From assembly GCA_002299585.1 (NCBI GenBank), contig DBOE01000065.1:1-18702 (forward strand): a DNA stretch of 18,702 nt, written 5' to 3'. Below, one piece after another: positions 8,364-18,006 of the stretch. Every line of letters begins with the position of its first letter. Position 1 is the stretch's first letter. The stretch comes from Hydrogenovibrio sp. UBA654. Its GTDB lineage: Bacteria > Pseudomonadota > Gammaproteobacteria > Thiomicrospirales > Thiomicrospiraceae. The notes below the pieces were generated by a model. It did no database searches and had not been told where the DNA came from. It saw only the letters and a list, made by a program, of their open reading frames with translations. The position numbers and the translations under genes are program-made.

Positions 8364-8369
8364 TATAAT
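8364..8369 (+). promoter_or_regulatory. Possible -10 element of the lol operon
   Basis: A perfect TATAAT lies 35 bp before the lolC/E start, just past the sqr terminator. No good -35 is visible at 16-18 bp, where the terminator stem lies, so the call rests on the -10 and its position alone. Confidence 0.35.
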
Positions 8370-8404
8370 GCTTGATTGTTGAGGTTTAATTTTTTTGAGG
8401 ATTT

Positions 8405-9655
8405 ATGTTTAAACAACCATTTGAATTGCTACTTGGTTATCGTTACACTAGAGCAAAAAGGCGTAACGGTTTTATTTCTTTTATATCATTGTCATCAATG
8501 ATAGGTATCGCTTTAGGGGTATTTGCATTAATTACGGTTTTATCAGTGATGAATGGTTTTCAACAAGAACTGCGAGATCGTATTTTAGGCATGACCTCGC
8601 ACATGACTCTATCTGAAGGACAAGATAAATTAGCTAATTGGCAAGGTTTATACAAACAAGTATCCAAAATAGAGCAGGTAACGGGAGCTGCCCCAAATGT
8701 AATGGGGCAAGGCATGTTATCTTTTAATGAAAATGTAAAGGCGGTATTAGTTAGGGGCGTTTTACCAGCTTATGAACCAGAGGTTGCAGATATTAGTTCT
8801 AAACTGATTGAAGGAAGTTTAGAAGACTTAAAAGATAAAAAATATAGCATTATCTTAGGGGTAGAGCTAGCTAATTCTTTAGGAGTTAGTATAGGTGATA
8901 AAATTACTATGATTGCTCCACAAGGAACCATTTCACCAATGGGAGTAATTCCTAGAATTAAACGATTTACTTTAACAGGATTGTTTGAAGCAGGAATGCA
9001 TGAATACGATAGTGGCTTAGCTATTGTCCATTTAAAAGATGCCCAAAAAGTATTTAAAATGCGTGGCAAAATTACTGCCTTGCAATTAAAGTTAGACGAT
9101 ATGTTTGAAGTGGATAAAGTAAGAAAGTATATTGACAACAATTTTAAAAAAGTTTTATACACTCGAGACTGGACTCAACAACATGCTAATTTTTTTAAAG
9201 CTATTCAGATGGAAAAACGGATGGTTTTTATATTTTTGACATTAATAATAATGGTTGCGGCTTTTAATATAGTTTCTACGATGGTTATGGTAGTAACTGA
9301 TAAACAAAAAGATATTGCGGTATTAAGAACCATTGGCGCAGCTCCTAGTAGTATTCAACTGATTTTTATTATTCAAGGCTTAATTATTGGCATTATAGGT
9401 TCAGTTGCAGGTGGTGTTTTAGGAGTTTTAGCTTCGTTGAATATTGATGTAATAATTCCATTTTTCGAAAACATTTTTGGTTTTAAGTTTTTTCCTGAAG
9501 ATATTTATTATATTAGTAATATCCCCTCAGACTTACATTGGGATGATGTTTGGTTAGTGTCTGGGTTGGCTTTTACCATGACGCTACTAGCAACACTTTA
9601 CCCTGCATATAGAGCCTCAAAAATAGAACCGGCGGAGGCACTTCGTTATGACTGA
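8405..9655 (+). CDS. Lipoprotein-releasing ABC transporter permease (LolC/LolE/LolF family)
   Basis: This is the inner-membrane subunit of the Lol system that extracts outer-membrane lipoproteins and hands them to the periplasmic chaperone LolA. It has 416 residues: helix 1 at about 24-50, a large periplasmic MacB-like domain at about 51-270, then three FtsX-type helices at about 272-297, 315-345 and 379-401. The stretch APQGTISPMGVIPRIK (171-186) corresponds to the LolC 'hook' that captures LolA. The C-terminus YPAYRASKIEPAEALRYD is typical of the family. GAGGA at 8397-8401 precedes the ATG closely. The gene overlaps lolD by 8 nt, so the two are translationally coupled. No second permease gene follows lolD, so a LolF-like single-permease system is possible; a lolE elsewhere in the genome is not excluded. 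Confidence 0.92.
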   Translation: MFKQPFELLLGYRYTRAKRRNGFISFISLSSMIGIALGVFALITVLSVMNGFQQELRDRILGMTSHMTLSEGQDKLANWQGLYKQVSKIEQVTGAAPNVMGQGMLSFNENVKAVLVRGVLPAYEPEVADISSKLIEGSLEDLKDKKYSIILGVELANSLGVSIGDKITMIAPQGTISPMGVIPRIKRFTLTGLFEAGMHEYDSGLAIVHLKDAQKVFKMRGKITALQLKLDDMFEVDKVRKYIDNNFKKVLYTRDWTQQHANFFKAIQMEKRMVFIFLTLIIMVAAFNIVSTMVMVVTDKQKDIAVLRTIGAAPSSIQLIFIIQGLIIGIIGSVAGGVLGVLASLNIDVIIPFFENIFGFKFFPEDIYYISNIPSDLHWDDVWLVSGLAFTMTLLATLYPAYRASKIEPAEALRYD

Positions 9656-10331
9656 TAATAATATTATTCTACAAGCCAAGCAGATTATCCGTACTTTTAA
9701 AGATGGTAAGTTAGAAACTCCAGTAATTAAAGGCATAGACTTTAGGCTTTTACAAAATGAAACCGTGGCTATTACAGGGAGCTCAGGTTCAGGAAAAACC
9801 ACTTTGTTGCAATTGTTAGCAGGTTTAGATCAGCCTACTGAAGGTTCTGTGCAATTGATAGGTAAAGATTTTTCAAAAATGCGTGATGTAGATAGAGGGA
9901 AAATGCGTAATAAATATATGGGGTTTGTTTATCAATTCCATTTTTTACTGCCAGAATTAACGGCATTAGAAAATGTTATGTTGCCTTTGCGGGTAAGAAG
10001 AGAAACTTCGGCTATAGCAGAAGCTAAAGCAAAAATAATTTTAGATAAAGTAGGTTTGTCGCATAGAGTTCACCATAAACCGTCAGAATTATCTGGAGGA
10101 GAAAGACAAAGGGTGGCAATTGCCAGAGCTTTAATTACTGAGCCAGCCTGTGTATTAGCAGATGAACCAACTGGTAATTTAGATGATAGTTCTGCCAAAC
10201 AAGTTTTTGATTTAATGCTAGCTTTAAATGAAGAAATGAATACAGGGTTATTGGTGGTCACCCATAATTTAACTCTAGCTGCAAAAATGCAAACGCAACG
10301 CCATTTAGTTGAAGGATTGTTTGAAAACTAA
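9648..10331 (+). CDS. lolD: Lipoprotein-releasing system ATP-binding protein LolD
   Basis: This cytoplasmic ATPase powers lipoprotein release by the Lol permease. It is 227 residues, the usual LolD length. It shows Walker A GSSGSGKT (44-51), the Q-loop Gln at 96 in VYQFHFLLPE, the ABC signature LSGGERQR (148-155), Walker B VLADEP (169-174) and the switch His 206 in VVTHN. The FHFLLPELTALENVMLPL stretch is characteristic of the LolD/MacB group and typical of LolD. It starts inside the last codons of the permease gene, and its stop touches the start of the next gene, so this is one operon with coupled translation. Confidence 0.95.
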   Translation: MTDNNIILQAKQIIRTFKDGKLETPVIKGIDFRLLQNETVAITGSSGSGKTTLLQLLAGLDQPTEGSVQLIGKDFSKMRDVDRGKMRNKYMGFVYQFHFLLPELTALENVMLPLRVRRETSAIAEAKAKIILDKVGLSHRVHHKPSELSGGERQRVAIARALITEPACVLADEPTGNLDDSSAKQVFDLMLALNEEMNTGLLVVTHNLTLAAKMQTQRHLVEGLFEN

Positions 10332-12275
10332 ATGTTATCTATTCAATCAATAGGTTTGATGGCAGGTACAAAAATCCTGCTTAATAATGCTAGTCTTACT
10401 ACCCACCCTAAACAACGCATTGGTTTGATTGGTCAAAATGGTACGGGTAAATCAACTTTATTAAAAGCAATTATGAATAAAATCAGCTTAGAATCTGGCA
10501 ACATTACTTTGCCCGATGCTTGGGTAGTTGGTTTTGTACAGCAAGAGTTAAAGGCAACGTCTCAAACGGTTTTAGATTTTGTGGTGGCAGGAGATACTTT
10601 ATATGCCAATATTATGGCGAATATCAAAAAATCTGAAGAGGATGACAATCATAATTCCCTTGTAAAACATTATGATGATCTTGATAATATTTCGGGTTAC
10701 TTAGTCCCTCAAAAAGCACAACAGCTATTATATGGCTTAGGGTTTGTTGAGGCTGATTTTATTAAGCCAATGACCGATTTTTCAGGAGGTTGGCAAGTGC
10801 GTTTAAAATTAGCTAGAGCCTTAATGCAACGAGCTGATTTATTGCTGTTAGATGAACCAACTAACCATTTAGATATTGAGGCGGTTGCCTGGGTGATTCA
10901 ATGGTTAAAAAACTTTGCAGGTGCGATTATCGTTATTTCTCATGACCGATATTTTTTAGATGAGGTGGTACAGGGTATTGCGACTATTGAGAATCAAAAA
11001 ATTCAATATTATTCAGGTAACTTTGCGTCTTTTGAAAGGCAACGTAATCAACAGCTTATGCAACAGCAAGCATTGCATGAAAAACAAAAGCAACAGATGC
11101 AACATTTAAAAAGCTTTATTGATCGTTTTAAAGCCAAAGCATCAAAAGCCAAACAAGCACAAAGCCGTGTTAAAGCACTTGAACGCATGAAAGAAGTGGC
11201 TGCTGTTCAAGCCAGTAATCCATTTACATTTCGTTTTTTTGGAACTAGTGCAGTTCCTGACCCTATGTTACAAGTAGAAAATATTGTTTTTGGTTATGGA
11301 AGAGAATTGATTATTGAAAATGCTGATTTAGTATTAAGAGCAGGGGACAGAATTGGTCTAGTTGGGGTAAATGGCTCTGGTAAATCAACTTTATTAAAAT
11401 TACTGATTAAGGAGATTCAACCACAATTAGGAAAGGTTATTCAATCCAAAGGCGTTAAAGTAGGTTACTTTGCTCAACATCAACTTGAATCTTTAAACCT
11501 TGAGCAAAGCCCATTACAACATTTAATTTCGCTGGTAAAATCAACTTCAGAATTTGGTGTCGAAGAATTTGTATTAGACCAAGAAGCACGTAATTTTTTA
11601 GGTAGTTTTGGTTTTAGTAACCAAAAAACTTTAGAAAAAGTATCCTCATTTTCAGGAGGAGAAAAAGCTAGATTATCTTTGGCTTTAATGATCTTTCAAA
11701 AACCCAACCTCATTATTTTAGATGAACCAACTAACCACCTAGACATGGAAACTCGTGATGCACTTGATATGGCATTACAAGAATTTGAAGGTGCTTTAAT
11801 TTTAGTTACCCATGACCAGCATCTTTTGTCTAGTATCGTTGATCAGTTTTGGTGGGTACATGATAAAAAAATAACTTACTTCTATGGTAGTTTAGAGGAC
11901 TATTTGCAACAACGATTAAAGCAGATTAAAGAAAAGCAACAGCAATTAAGGTTGGTAAAAAGTTCTGAAGGAAGTAATAAAAAAGAAAAAAGGCAAGAAA
12001 ATGCTAACTTTCGTAAACAGCTTAGAGACGCCACTAAAGGACAAAACATAACCTTAAAAAAAATAGAAAAACAGCTAGAAGAACAGCAAAATGAATTAAC
12101 TAAAATACATAAGGTAATGGAAGACTCTAGTTTATATGATGGGCAGAAGAGTTCAAAATTAAACGACATCTTACAAAAAGAAGCAACTCTTAGAAAATCA
12201 ATAGGCTGCCTAGAAGAGGTATGGCTAAATTTAGAAGAGGAAATAATCAATACAAAAGTAAAGTTTAATCTTTAG
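10332..12275 (+). CDS. ABC-F ATPase, YheS-like
   Basis: This is a soluble tandem-ABC protein of 647 residues with no membrane segments, built as ABC1-linker-ABC2-coiled coil. The first cassette has Walker A GQNGTGKS (34-41), signature FSGGWQVR (from 150) and Walker B LLLDEPTNHLD (171-181). A basic helical linker rich in Gln and Lys (about 232-292) matches the ABC-F P-site tRNA interaction region. The second cassette has Walker A GVNGSGKS (345-352), signature SFSGGEKAR and a second DEPTNHLD. The charged C-terminal tail (about 535-640) is predicted coiled coil. Length and N-terminal sequence resemble E. coli YheS. ABC-F proteins act on the ribosome, so despite its operon it is probably not a transporter part. 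The ATG directly follows the lolD stop; its nearest AAGGA (10313-10317) is 14 nt away, so translational coupling is likely. Confidence 0.92.
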   Translation: MLSIQSIGLMAGTKILLNNASLTTHPKQRIGLIGQNGTGKSTLLKAIMNKISLESGNITLPDAWVVGFVQQELKATSQTVLDFVVAGDTLYANIMANIKKSEEDDNHNSLVKHYDDLDNISGYLVPQKAQQLLYGLGFVEADFIKPMTDFSGGWQVRLKLARALMQRADLLLLDEPTNHLDIEAVAWVIQWLKNFAGAIIVISHDRYFLDEVVQGIATIENQKIQYYSGNFASFERQRNQQLMQQQALHEKQKQQMQHLKSFIDRFKAKASKAKQAQSRVKALERMKEVAAVQASNPFTFRFFGTSAVPDPMLQVENIVFGYGRELIIENADLVLRAGDRIGLVGVNGSGKSTLLKLLIKEIQPQLGKVIQSKGVKVGYFAQHQLESLNLEQSPLQHLISLVKSTSEFGVEEFVLDQEARNFLGSFGFSNQKTLEKVSSFSGGEKARLSLALMIFQKPNLIILDEPTNHLDMETRDALDMALQEFEGALILVTHDQHLLSSIVDQFWWVHDKKITYFYGSLEDYLQQRLKQIKEKQQQLRLVKSSEGSNKKEKRQENANFRKQLRDATKGQNITLKKIEKQLEEQQNELTKIHKVMEDSSLYDGQKSSKLNDILQKEATLRKSIGCLEEVWLNLEEEIINTKVKFNL

Positions 12276-12306
12276 TTTTTTGCTTTCATTAAAAAACAAA
12301 TATCTG

Positions 12307-12312
12307 TATAAT
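12307..12312 (+). promoter_or_regulatory. Probable -10 element for tig
   Basis: A perfect TATAAT preceded by TG lies 45 bp before the tig start in the 81-bp gap after the ABC-F gene. The -35 is poor: TTTCAT at 12284-12289 has the right 17-bp spacing but few matches. The likely start site is near 12319, leaving a leader of about 38 nt. Confidence 0.5.
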
Positions 12313-12356
12313 TCAGCGGTTAATGTTTTATTAAATAAATTTAGAGAAAATAACAA

Positions 12357-13667
12357 ATGCAAGTAACAGTTGAAAAACCAAAGACAGGTCTTGAATATAA
12401 AATTAATGTAGTTGTTCCCATTGGTGATTTAGACATTAAGGTAGCAAGACGATTAAATGAAATTCGTCGTACTATTAAAATGGACGGTTTTCGCACAGGT
12501 AAAGTGCCGATGAATATTGTTAAAAAACAGCATGGGGCAGGGGTTAGGAAAGATTTTTCAGGAGAAATTATTCAAACTGCTTTTTATGATGCTGTTACTA
12601 AAGAGCAACTAAATATTGTTGGTTCTCCTATGTTTGAAAGTTTTGTAGAAAAAGCAGGTAATATAGAGTTTGTGGCAAAATTTGAAATATTTCCTACTAT
12701 AAATTTGCCTGATTTGTCTAAGTTAAAAATAGAGAGAATAACTGCCAAAGTAGCTGATAAAGATGTTGAAGATATGATTACTAAGTTGCGTGAGCAAAAG
12801 CAAGCGTGGAAGCCTGCTAATGCCAATAAAAAAGCTAAAAAAGGTGACCAGGTTATCATTAGTTTTGTTGGCAAAAAAGATGGCAAAGAGTTTGAAGGAG
12901 GTAAAGCTGACGATCTTCCTTTAGAAATTGGTAGTGGTCGGATGATTCTAGGTTTTGAAGACAGCATAATTGGTATGAAAAAAAATGAAGAAAAAGTTAT
13001 TGATCTAACTTTTCCTAAAGATTATCAAGCCAAAGATTTAGCAGGAGAAGATGTTACTTTTGACATAAGGGTTCACTCGGTACAAAGTAAAATTTTGCCA
13101 GAATTAGATGAAGAATTTATAAAAAGTTTAGGTATTAAAGATGGTAAAAAAGAGAGTTTAGTTACCGAAATTAAAGATAATATGGTAAAAGAATTAAGCA
13201 GGGCAGTTGATAATAAAAATCGCAATCAAGTTTTAGAGTCTCTTTCTAATGCTGTTGAAGTTGAGTTGCCTAAGTCGGTAATAAACCAAGAAGCTTCAAA
13301 ATTAATGCAAAACCAAATTGAACAATTTAATCAACAAGGGGTAAAACCTGAAGATGTAGGCTTAAGTTTGTCGGCATTTATTCCTGATGCTGAAAGACGC
13401 GTTAAGCTTGGCTTGGTTTTAGGAGATATAATTAAAAACAATAAACTTAAAGCCTCTGACGAAGAGCGTAAAAACTTTATAGCAGAACAAGCCTCATCAT
13501 ATGAAGATCCAGAAGAAGTTATAAAATGGTACGCTACAAATAAAAATGCTCAACAAGAAATTGATTCGGTTATTATTGAAAGACAAGTATCTGAATTAAT
13601 TCTTACAAAAGCAGTAGTAAAAGAAGTTAAAAAATCATTTAGTGAAGTAGTAAATAAAGTAGCTTGA
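12357..13667 (+). CDS. tig: Trigger factor, ribosome-bound chaperone and prolyl isomerase
   Basis: Trigger factor binds near the ribosomal exit tunnel and shields nascent chains. The 436 residues match the family (E. coli 432). The N-terminal ribosome-binding domain carries the signature GFRTGKVP (44-51). The FKBP-type peptidyl-prolyl isomerase domain covers about 161-243, starting KKGDQVIISFVGKKDGKEFEG and including GSGRMILGFEDSIIGMK. The rest is the helical C-terminal chaperone domain, starting SVQSKILPELDEEFIKSLG. The start is preceded by AGAGAAA at 12342-12348. It heads the tig-clpP-clpX-lon block with a promoter-like TATAAT upstream, and clpP follows after 30 bp with no terminator, so read-through is expected. 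Confidence 0.96.
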   Translation: MQVTVEKPKTGLEYKINVVVPIGDLDIKVARRLNEIRRTIKMDGFRTGKVPMNIVKKQHGAGVRKDFSGEIIQTAFYDAVTKEQLNIVGSPMFESFVEKAGNIEFVAKFEIFPTINLPDLSKLKIERITAKVADKDVEDMITKLREQKQAWKPANANKKAKKGDQVIISFVGKKDGKEFEGGKADDLPLEIGSGRMILGFEDSIIGMKKNEEKVIDLTFPKDYQAKDLAGEDVTFDIRVHSVQSKILPELDEEFIKSLGIKDGKKESLVTEIKDNMVKELSRAVDNKNRNQVLESLSNAVEVELPKSVINQEASKLMQNQIEQFNQQGVKPEDVGLSLSAFIPDAERRVKLGLVLGDIIKNNKLKASDEERKNFIAEQASSYEDPEEVIKWYATNKNAQQEIDSVIIERQVSELILTKAVVKEVKKSFSEVVNKVA

Positions 13668-13697
13668 TATTATTTAAATTTTTAAAAGGTTAGGTAA

Positions 13698-14300
13698 ATG
13701 AATTCATTTGATATACAAAATACATTAGTCCCAATGGTAATAGAACAAACCAGTCGCGGAGAGCGTTCTTATGATATTTACTCACGCTTATTAAAAGAGC
13801 GAGTAATTTTCTTAGTAGGTCAAGTTGAAGATCATATGGCAAATTTAATTGTTGCTCAAATGTTATTTTTAGAAGCAGAAAATCCTGAAAAAGACATACA
13901 TTTGTATATTAATTCTCCTGGCGGTAGCGTTACTGCAGGGATGGCAATCTATGATACAATGAGATTTATAAAGCCTAATATTAGTACAATGTGTATAGGT
14001 CAAGCGGCAAGTATGGGATCTTTTTTACTTTCTGCTGGAGAAAAGGGTAAGCGTTATGCTTTGCCAAATGCAAGAATTATGATTCATCAGCCCTTAGGAG
14101 GGTTTCAAGGCCAAGCTTCTGACTTTGAAATTCATGCTAAGGAAATATTAGGCATTAAAGATAAGCTAAATAAAGCACTTGCCGAACATACAGGACAACC
14201 TTTAAAACAAATTGAAGAAGATACAGACCGTGATAATTTTATGTCTGCTAAACAAGCAACAGATTATGGGCTGATTGACAAAGTTCTAAATGCACGTTAG
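13698..14300 (+). CDS. clpP: ATP-dependent Clp protease proteolytic subunit ClpP
   Basis: This is the serine peptidase that forms the double heptamer degradation chamber fed by ClpX or ClpA. It has 200 residues. The catalytic triad is in place: Ser105 in GQAASMGS, His130 in IMIHQP and Asp179 in DTDRDNFM. GGSVTAGMAIYDTM (76-89) and the LGGFQGQASD handle region are intact. The N-terminus (NTLVPMVIEQTSRGERSYDIYSRLL in outline) is the normal ClpP loop, with a short propeptide removed by self-cleavage in relatives. The ATG at 13698 follows an AAAAGG/TAGGT site. The 9-bp gap to clpX indicates one operon. Confidence 0.97.
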   Translation: MNSFDIQNTLVPMVIEQTSRGERSYDIYSRLLKERVIFLVGQVEDHMANLIVAQMLFLEAENPEKDIHLYINSPGGSVTAGMAIYDTMRFIKPNISTMCIGQAASMGSFLLSAGEKGKRYALPNARIMIHQPLGGFQGQASDFEIHAKEILGIKDKLNKALAEHTGQPLKQIEEDTDRDNFMSAKQATDYGLIDKVLNAR

Positions 14301-14309
14301 GAAACTATA

Positions 14310-15560
14310 ATGAGTGATAAAAACCTATATTGTTCTTTTTGTGGCAAAGAGCAAGAAGAAGTAAAAAAATTAATAGCCGGACCTTCAGTTTATATTTGTG
14401 ATGAATGTGTTGAGCTTTGTGAAGATATTTTGCAGGAAGAATTTGGCCAGCCAGATAATGGCACTTTTGAACTTGATAAGCTTCCTACACCTAGTGAAAT
14501 AAATGATATTTTAGATGATTATGTAATAGGTCAAGAGCAAGCCAAAAAAGTTCTTTCGGTCGCCGTTTACAATCATTATAGACGCCTACAAAGTGGTTAC
14601 AAAAAAGATGAAGTTGAGTTAAGTAAAAGTAACATCTTACTAATTGGTCCAACAGGCTCTGGTAAAACCTTATTGGCTCAAACTTTAGCGAGAATGCTCG
14701 ATGTGCCTTTTGCAATTGCTGATGCTACAACACTTACTGAGGCAGGTTATGTTGGAGAAGATGTTGAAAGTATAGTTTTAAAATTATTACAACAAGCAGA
14801 TAATGACCCAGAAAAAGCCGAACGCGGAATTATTTATATTGATGAAATAGATAAAATAACTCGTAAATCTGAAAACCCATCTATTACTAGAGATGTGTCA
14901 GGAGAGGGGGTTCAACAAGCACTATTAAAACTTGTGGAAGGCACTATTGCTAATATCCCACCACAAGGCGGTAGAAAGCACCCTAATCAAGAATTAATTC
15001 AAGTAGATACATCTAAAATATTGTTTATTGTTGGTGGAGCTTTTGAGGGTTTAGGTAAAATAATTGAGCAAAGAACTGAAAAAAATGTAGGTATTGGTTT
15101 TTCAGCTGATGTAAAAACCTCTGCTGAGAAGACAAATTTAACCGAACAATTTAAACAAATTGAGCCAGAAGATTTAGTTAAATATGGGCTGATACCTGAG
15201 TTTGTTGGTAGATTGCCTGTAATAGCATCTTTAGAAGAATTGGATGAACAGGCGTTAATACAAATTTTAACTGAGCCTAAAAATGCTTTAGTTAAACAAT
15301 TTAAAAAAATGATTGAGATAGAAGGGGCTCAATTACAGTTTAGAAAAGATGCTTTAACCGAGATTGCTAACCTAGCAATAAAAAGAAAAACTGGTGCTAG
15401 AGGTCTTAGGTCAATCTTGGAACAAACTTTGCTTGATACTATGTATGATCTACCAAGTTCAACCAATATTGAAAAGGTAGTTATAAATAAAGCTGTTATT
15501 AAAGGTACAAAAAAACCAATTTTAATGTACAAAGAAAAGACTAAAAAGAAAATTTCATAA
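14310..15560 (+). CDS. clpX: Clp protease ATP-binding subunit ClpX
   Basis: ClpX is the AAA+ unfoldase that recognises tagged or specific proteins and threads them into ClpP. At 416 residues it is full length. An N-terminal zinc-binding domain has C8, C11, C30 and C33. The AAA+ core has Walker A GPTGSGKT (113-120), the pore loop GYVG (146-149), Walker B IIYIDEID (174-181), the RKH pore motif in GGRKHP and a sensor-2 GARGLRSI. The IGF loop that docks onto ClpP is present in VGIGFSADV, so it should pair with the ClpP encoded directly upstream. The AGGA that serves it overlaps the clpP stop codon. Confidence 0.97.
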   Translation: MSDKNLYCSFCGKEQEEVKKLIAGPSVYICDECVELCEDILQEEFGQPDNGTFELDKLPTPSEINDILDDYVIGQEQAKKVLSVAVYNHYRRLQSGYKKDEVELSKSNILLIGPTGSGKTLLAQTLARMLDVPFAIADATTLTEAGYVGEDVESIVLKLLQQADNDPEKAERGIIYIDEIDKITRKSENPSITRDVSGEGVQQALLKLVEGTIANIPPQGGRKHPNQELIQVDTSKILFIVGGAFEGLGKIIEQRTEKNVGIGFSADVKTSAEKTNLTEQFKQIEPEDLVKYGLIPEFVGRLPVIASLEELDEQALIQILTEPKNALVKQFKKMIEIEGAQLQFRKDALTEIANLAIKRKTGARGLRSILEQTLLDTMYDLPSSTNIEKVVINKAVIKGTKKPILMYKEKTKKKIS

Positions 15561-15591
15561 CTCCCCCTTATCTGTTTTAGAGAACTTTTAT

Positions 15592-18006
15592 ATGAATATT
15601 GACCAAATCGAATTAAAAACTAATGTGCTTGTTTTAGCCTTAAGAGATATTGTTGTATTTCCTGGAATGGTTGTGCCATTATTTGTAGGTAGAAAGAAGT
15701 CCATGGCCTCTTTAAACATGGCAATGAAACAAGATAAACAAATTTTTTTAGTTTCTCAAAAAAAATCTTCACAAGAGTCTCCTAAGCAAGAAGACTTATA
15801 TAAAATAGGAGTTATGGCAAATATATTACAACTTTTAAAACTCCCTGATGGAACACTTAAGGTTTTAGTTGAAGGTATTAGGAGATTTGAACTAATTGGC
15901 TTTGAATATAATGGTGAATTTTTAATCGGGGATATACAAGAACTACGCCATCAAAAAGAAATTTGTGAAGATGAAAATGCCTTGATTAATGCAGTTAAAA
16001 AGAGCTTTCAAAGATATGCAGATTCGCATAAAAAAATACCCTCTGAAGTACAAAAAAACATCCAAAAAACTAGTGATATTAATAAACTGATTGATACTAT
16101 ATCAGGTAATTTAAAGTTAACGATTGAAGATAAACAGTCATTATTAGAAATGTTGAGTACTTCTGAACGACTTGAAAAGATATTATCTGTTATAAATATT
16201 GAAATTGATATGCTTGAGTCTGAAGCAAGGATTAATAATCGTGTTAAAAAGAGAATGGATAAAACGCAACGAAATTTTTATTTAAATACAAAATTACAAG
16301 CAATCCATGAAGAGCTTGGAGAATCTTCTGAAGATAGTGGTAATGAAATAACTAAATTCCAAGAAAAAATTGATAAAATCGGTATGCCTGTTAAGGTAAA
16401 AAAAATAGCCGAAGGAGAATTAAAAAAGTTCAAACAAATGTCTCCGCAATCACCAGATGCTAATATAGTAAGAACTTATATTGACTGGTTGGTGTCCATA
16501 CCTTGGAGAAAAAAAACTAGGGTTTCTAAAGATTTAAATAAAGCCCAAACAATTTTAGATAAAAAGCACTATGGACTAGACAAGGTTAAAGAACGAATTA
16601 TTGAGTACCTAGCCGTACAAAAACGAGTTAATAAAATTAAGGGACCTATCTTGTGTTTAGTAGGACCTCCAGGGGTTGGCAAAACAACATTAGCTCGTTC
16701 AATTGCTGAAGCAACCAACCGTAAATATATTCGTATGTCATTAGGTGGAGTGCGTGATGAAGCTGAAATAAGGGGTCATAGGAAAACTTATCTAGGAGCT
16801 ATGCCTGGTAGAATTATTCAAAAAATGAAAACAGCAGGTACTAAAAACCCTTTATTTTTATTAGATGAAATAGACAAGATGTCAAACGATCATCGAGGAG
16901 ATCCTGCTAGTGCTTTGTTAGAAGTATTAGATCCTGAACAAAATAAAACATTCAATGATCACTATTTAGAAGTTGATTATGACCTATCAGATGTTATGTT
17001 TGTTGCAACTTCTAATTCAATGGATATACCTGAACCTTTATTAGACCGTATGGAAATAATTAATATAGCTGGTTATACTGAGGGTGAAAAATTAAATATA
17101 GCTCAACAGCATTTATTGCCTAAAACAATACAAGACCATGGCTTAAAAAATAAAGAAATATCTATAAATAAGTCTGCAATAACATCAATAGTTCAAACTT
17201 ATACTCGTGAAGCAGGAGTGAGATTATTGTCTCAAAATATTGCAAAAATATGTCGTAAATCAGTTAAGAAATTAGTTATGGGTGAACAACAATCACCTGT
17301 TAAAATTTTAAAAAATGATTTGGAAGAATATTTAGGCGTTGCAAAATATCGTATTGGTCTAGCAGATGACAAAAACCAAATAGGGCAGGTGTCTGGTCTA
17401 GCTTGGACTAGAGTAGGCGGTGATTTGTTGCGTATTGAGGCTACATTAATGCCAGGAAAAGGCAAGCATAGCTCCACGGGTCAGCTTGGCTCTGTTATGC
17501 AAGAGTCTACCCAAACTGCAATGAGTGTAATAAGATCTAGATCCGCACAGCTTGGATTAGATGAAGATTTTTATGAAACTAAAGATATTCATTTGCACTT
17601 TCCTGAAGGGGCAATAAAAAAAGATGGCCCTAGTGCTGGAATTGCTATATGTACTGCAATTGCATCTGTCTTAACTGGTATACCAGTTAAGGCAGATGTT
17701 GCTATGACTGGAGAAATTACATTACGGGGGGAGGTGTTGCCAATAGGCGGGCTAAAAGAAAAACTATTAGCGGCACAAAGAGGTGGAATTAAAATAGTAT
17801 TAATTCCATTTGAGAATACTCGTGATTTAATAGAAATAGAAAAAGAAGTTATTGGTGATTTAGATATTTATCCAGTGCAATGGATAGATGAAGTTCTAGC
17901 AAAAGCATTAGAAAAAAATCCTGAATCAATTAAAGATATGGATAAAAACTTACCTATTACGCAAGAAAAAGATAAAAATATTATTAAATCTCAAAAAAGT
18001 CATTAA
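15592..18006 (+). CDS. lon: ATP-dependent serine protease Lon
   Basis: Lon is a cytoplasmic hexameric AAA+ protease that removes misfolded and short-lived regulatory proteins. It has 804 residues. The N-terminal substrate domain spans about 10-205 and starts VLVLALRDIVVFPGMVVPLF. A coiled helical region follows, then the AAA+ domain with Walker A GPPGVGKT (358-365) and Walker B LFLLDEID (421-428). The protease domain carries the catalytic dyad Ser681 (DGPSAG) and Lys724 (GLKEKLLAA). After about residue 775 there is a short hydrophilic Lys/Asp-rich tail, a little longer than in E. coli Lon (784 residues). An AGAGAA site at 15579-15584 precedes the start, and the 31-bp gap from clpX shows no terminator. 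No heat-shock promoter is evident in that gap. Confidence 0.97.
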   Translation: MNIDQIELKTNVLVLALRDIVVFPGMVVPLFVGRKKSMASLNMAMKQDKQIFLVSQKKSSQESPKQEDLYKIGVMANILQLLKLPDGTLKVLVEGIRRFELIGFEYNGEFLIGDIQELRHQKEICEDENALINAVKKSFQRYADSHKKIPSEVQKNIQKTSDINKLIDTISGNLKLTIEDKQSLLEMLSTSERLEKILSVINIEIDMLESEARINNRVKKRMDKTQRNFYLNTKLQAIHEELGESSEDSGNEITKFQEKIDKIGMPVKVKKIAEGELKKFKQMSPQSPDANIVRTYIDWLVSIPWRKKTRVSKDLNKAQTILDKKHYGLDKVKERIIEYLAVQKRVNKIKGPILCLVGPPGVGKTTLARSIAEATNRKYIRMSLGGVRDEAEIRGHRKTYLGAMPGRIIQKMKTAGTKNPLFLLDEIDKMSNDHRGDPASALLEVLDPEQNKTFNDHYLEVDYDLSDVMFVATSNSMDIPEPLLDRMEIINIAGYTEGEKLNIAQQHLLPKTIQDHGLKNKEISINKSAITSIVQTYTREAGVRLLSQNIAKICRKSVKKLVMGEQQSPVKILKNDLEEYLGVAKYRIGLADDKNQIGQVSGLAWTRVGGDLLRIEATLMPGKGKHSSTGQLGSVMQESTQTAMSVIRSRSAQLGLDEDFYETKDIHLHFPEGAIKKDGPSAGIAICTAIASVLTGIPVKADVAMTGEITLRGEVLPIGGLKEKLLAAQRGGIKIVLIPFENTRDLIEIEKEVIGDLDIYPVQWIDEVLAKALEKNPESIKDMDKNLPITQEKDKNIIKSQKSH

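Noticed and set aside
12259..12281. Possible terminator at the end of the ABC-F gene (TAAAG, loop, CTTTA, then T6)
   Set aside because: The stem is only 5 bp, with one G-C pair, and overlaps the stop codon. It is too weak to call, although a T-run is present.
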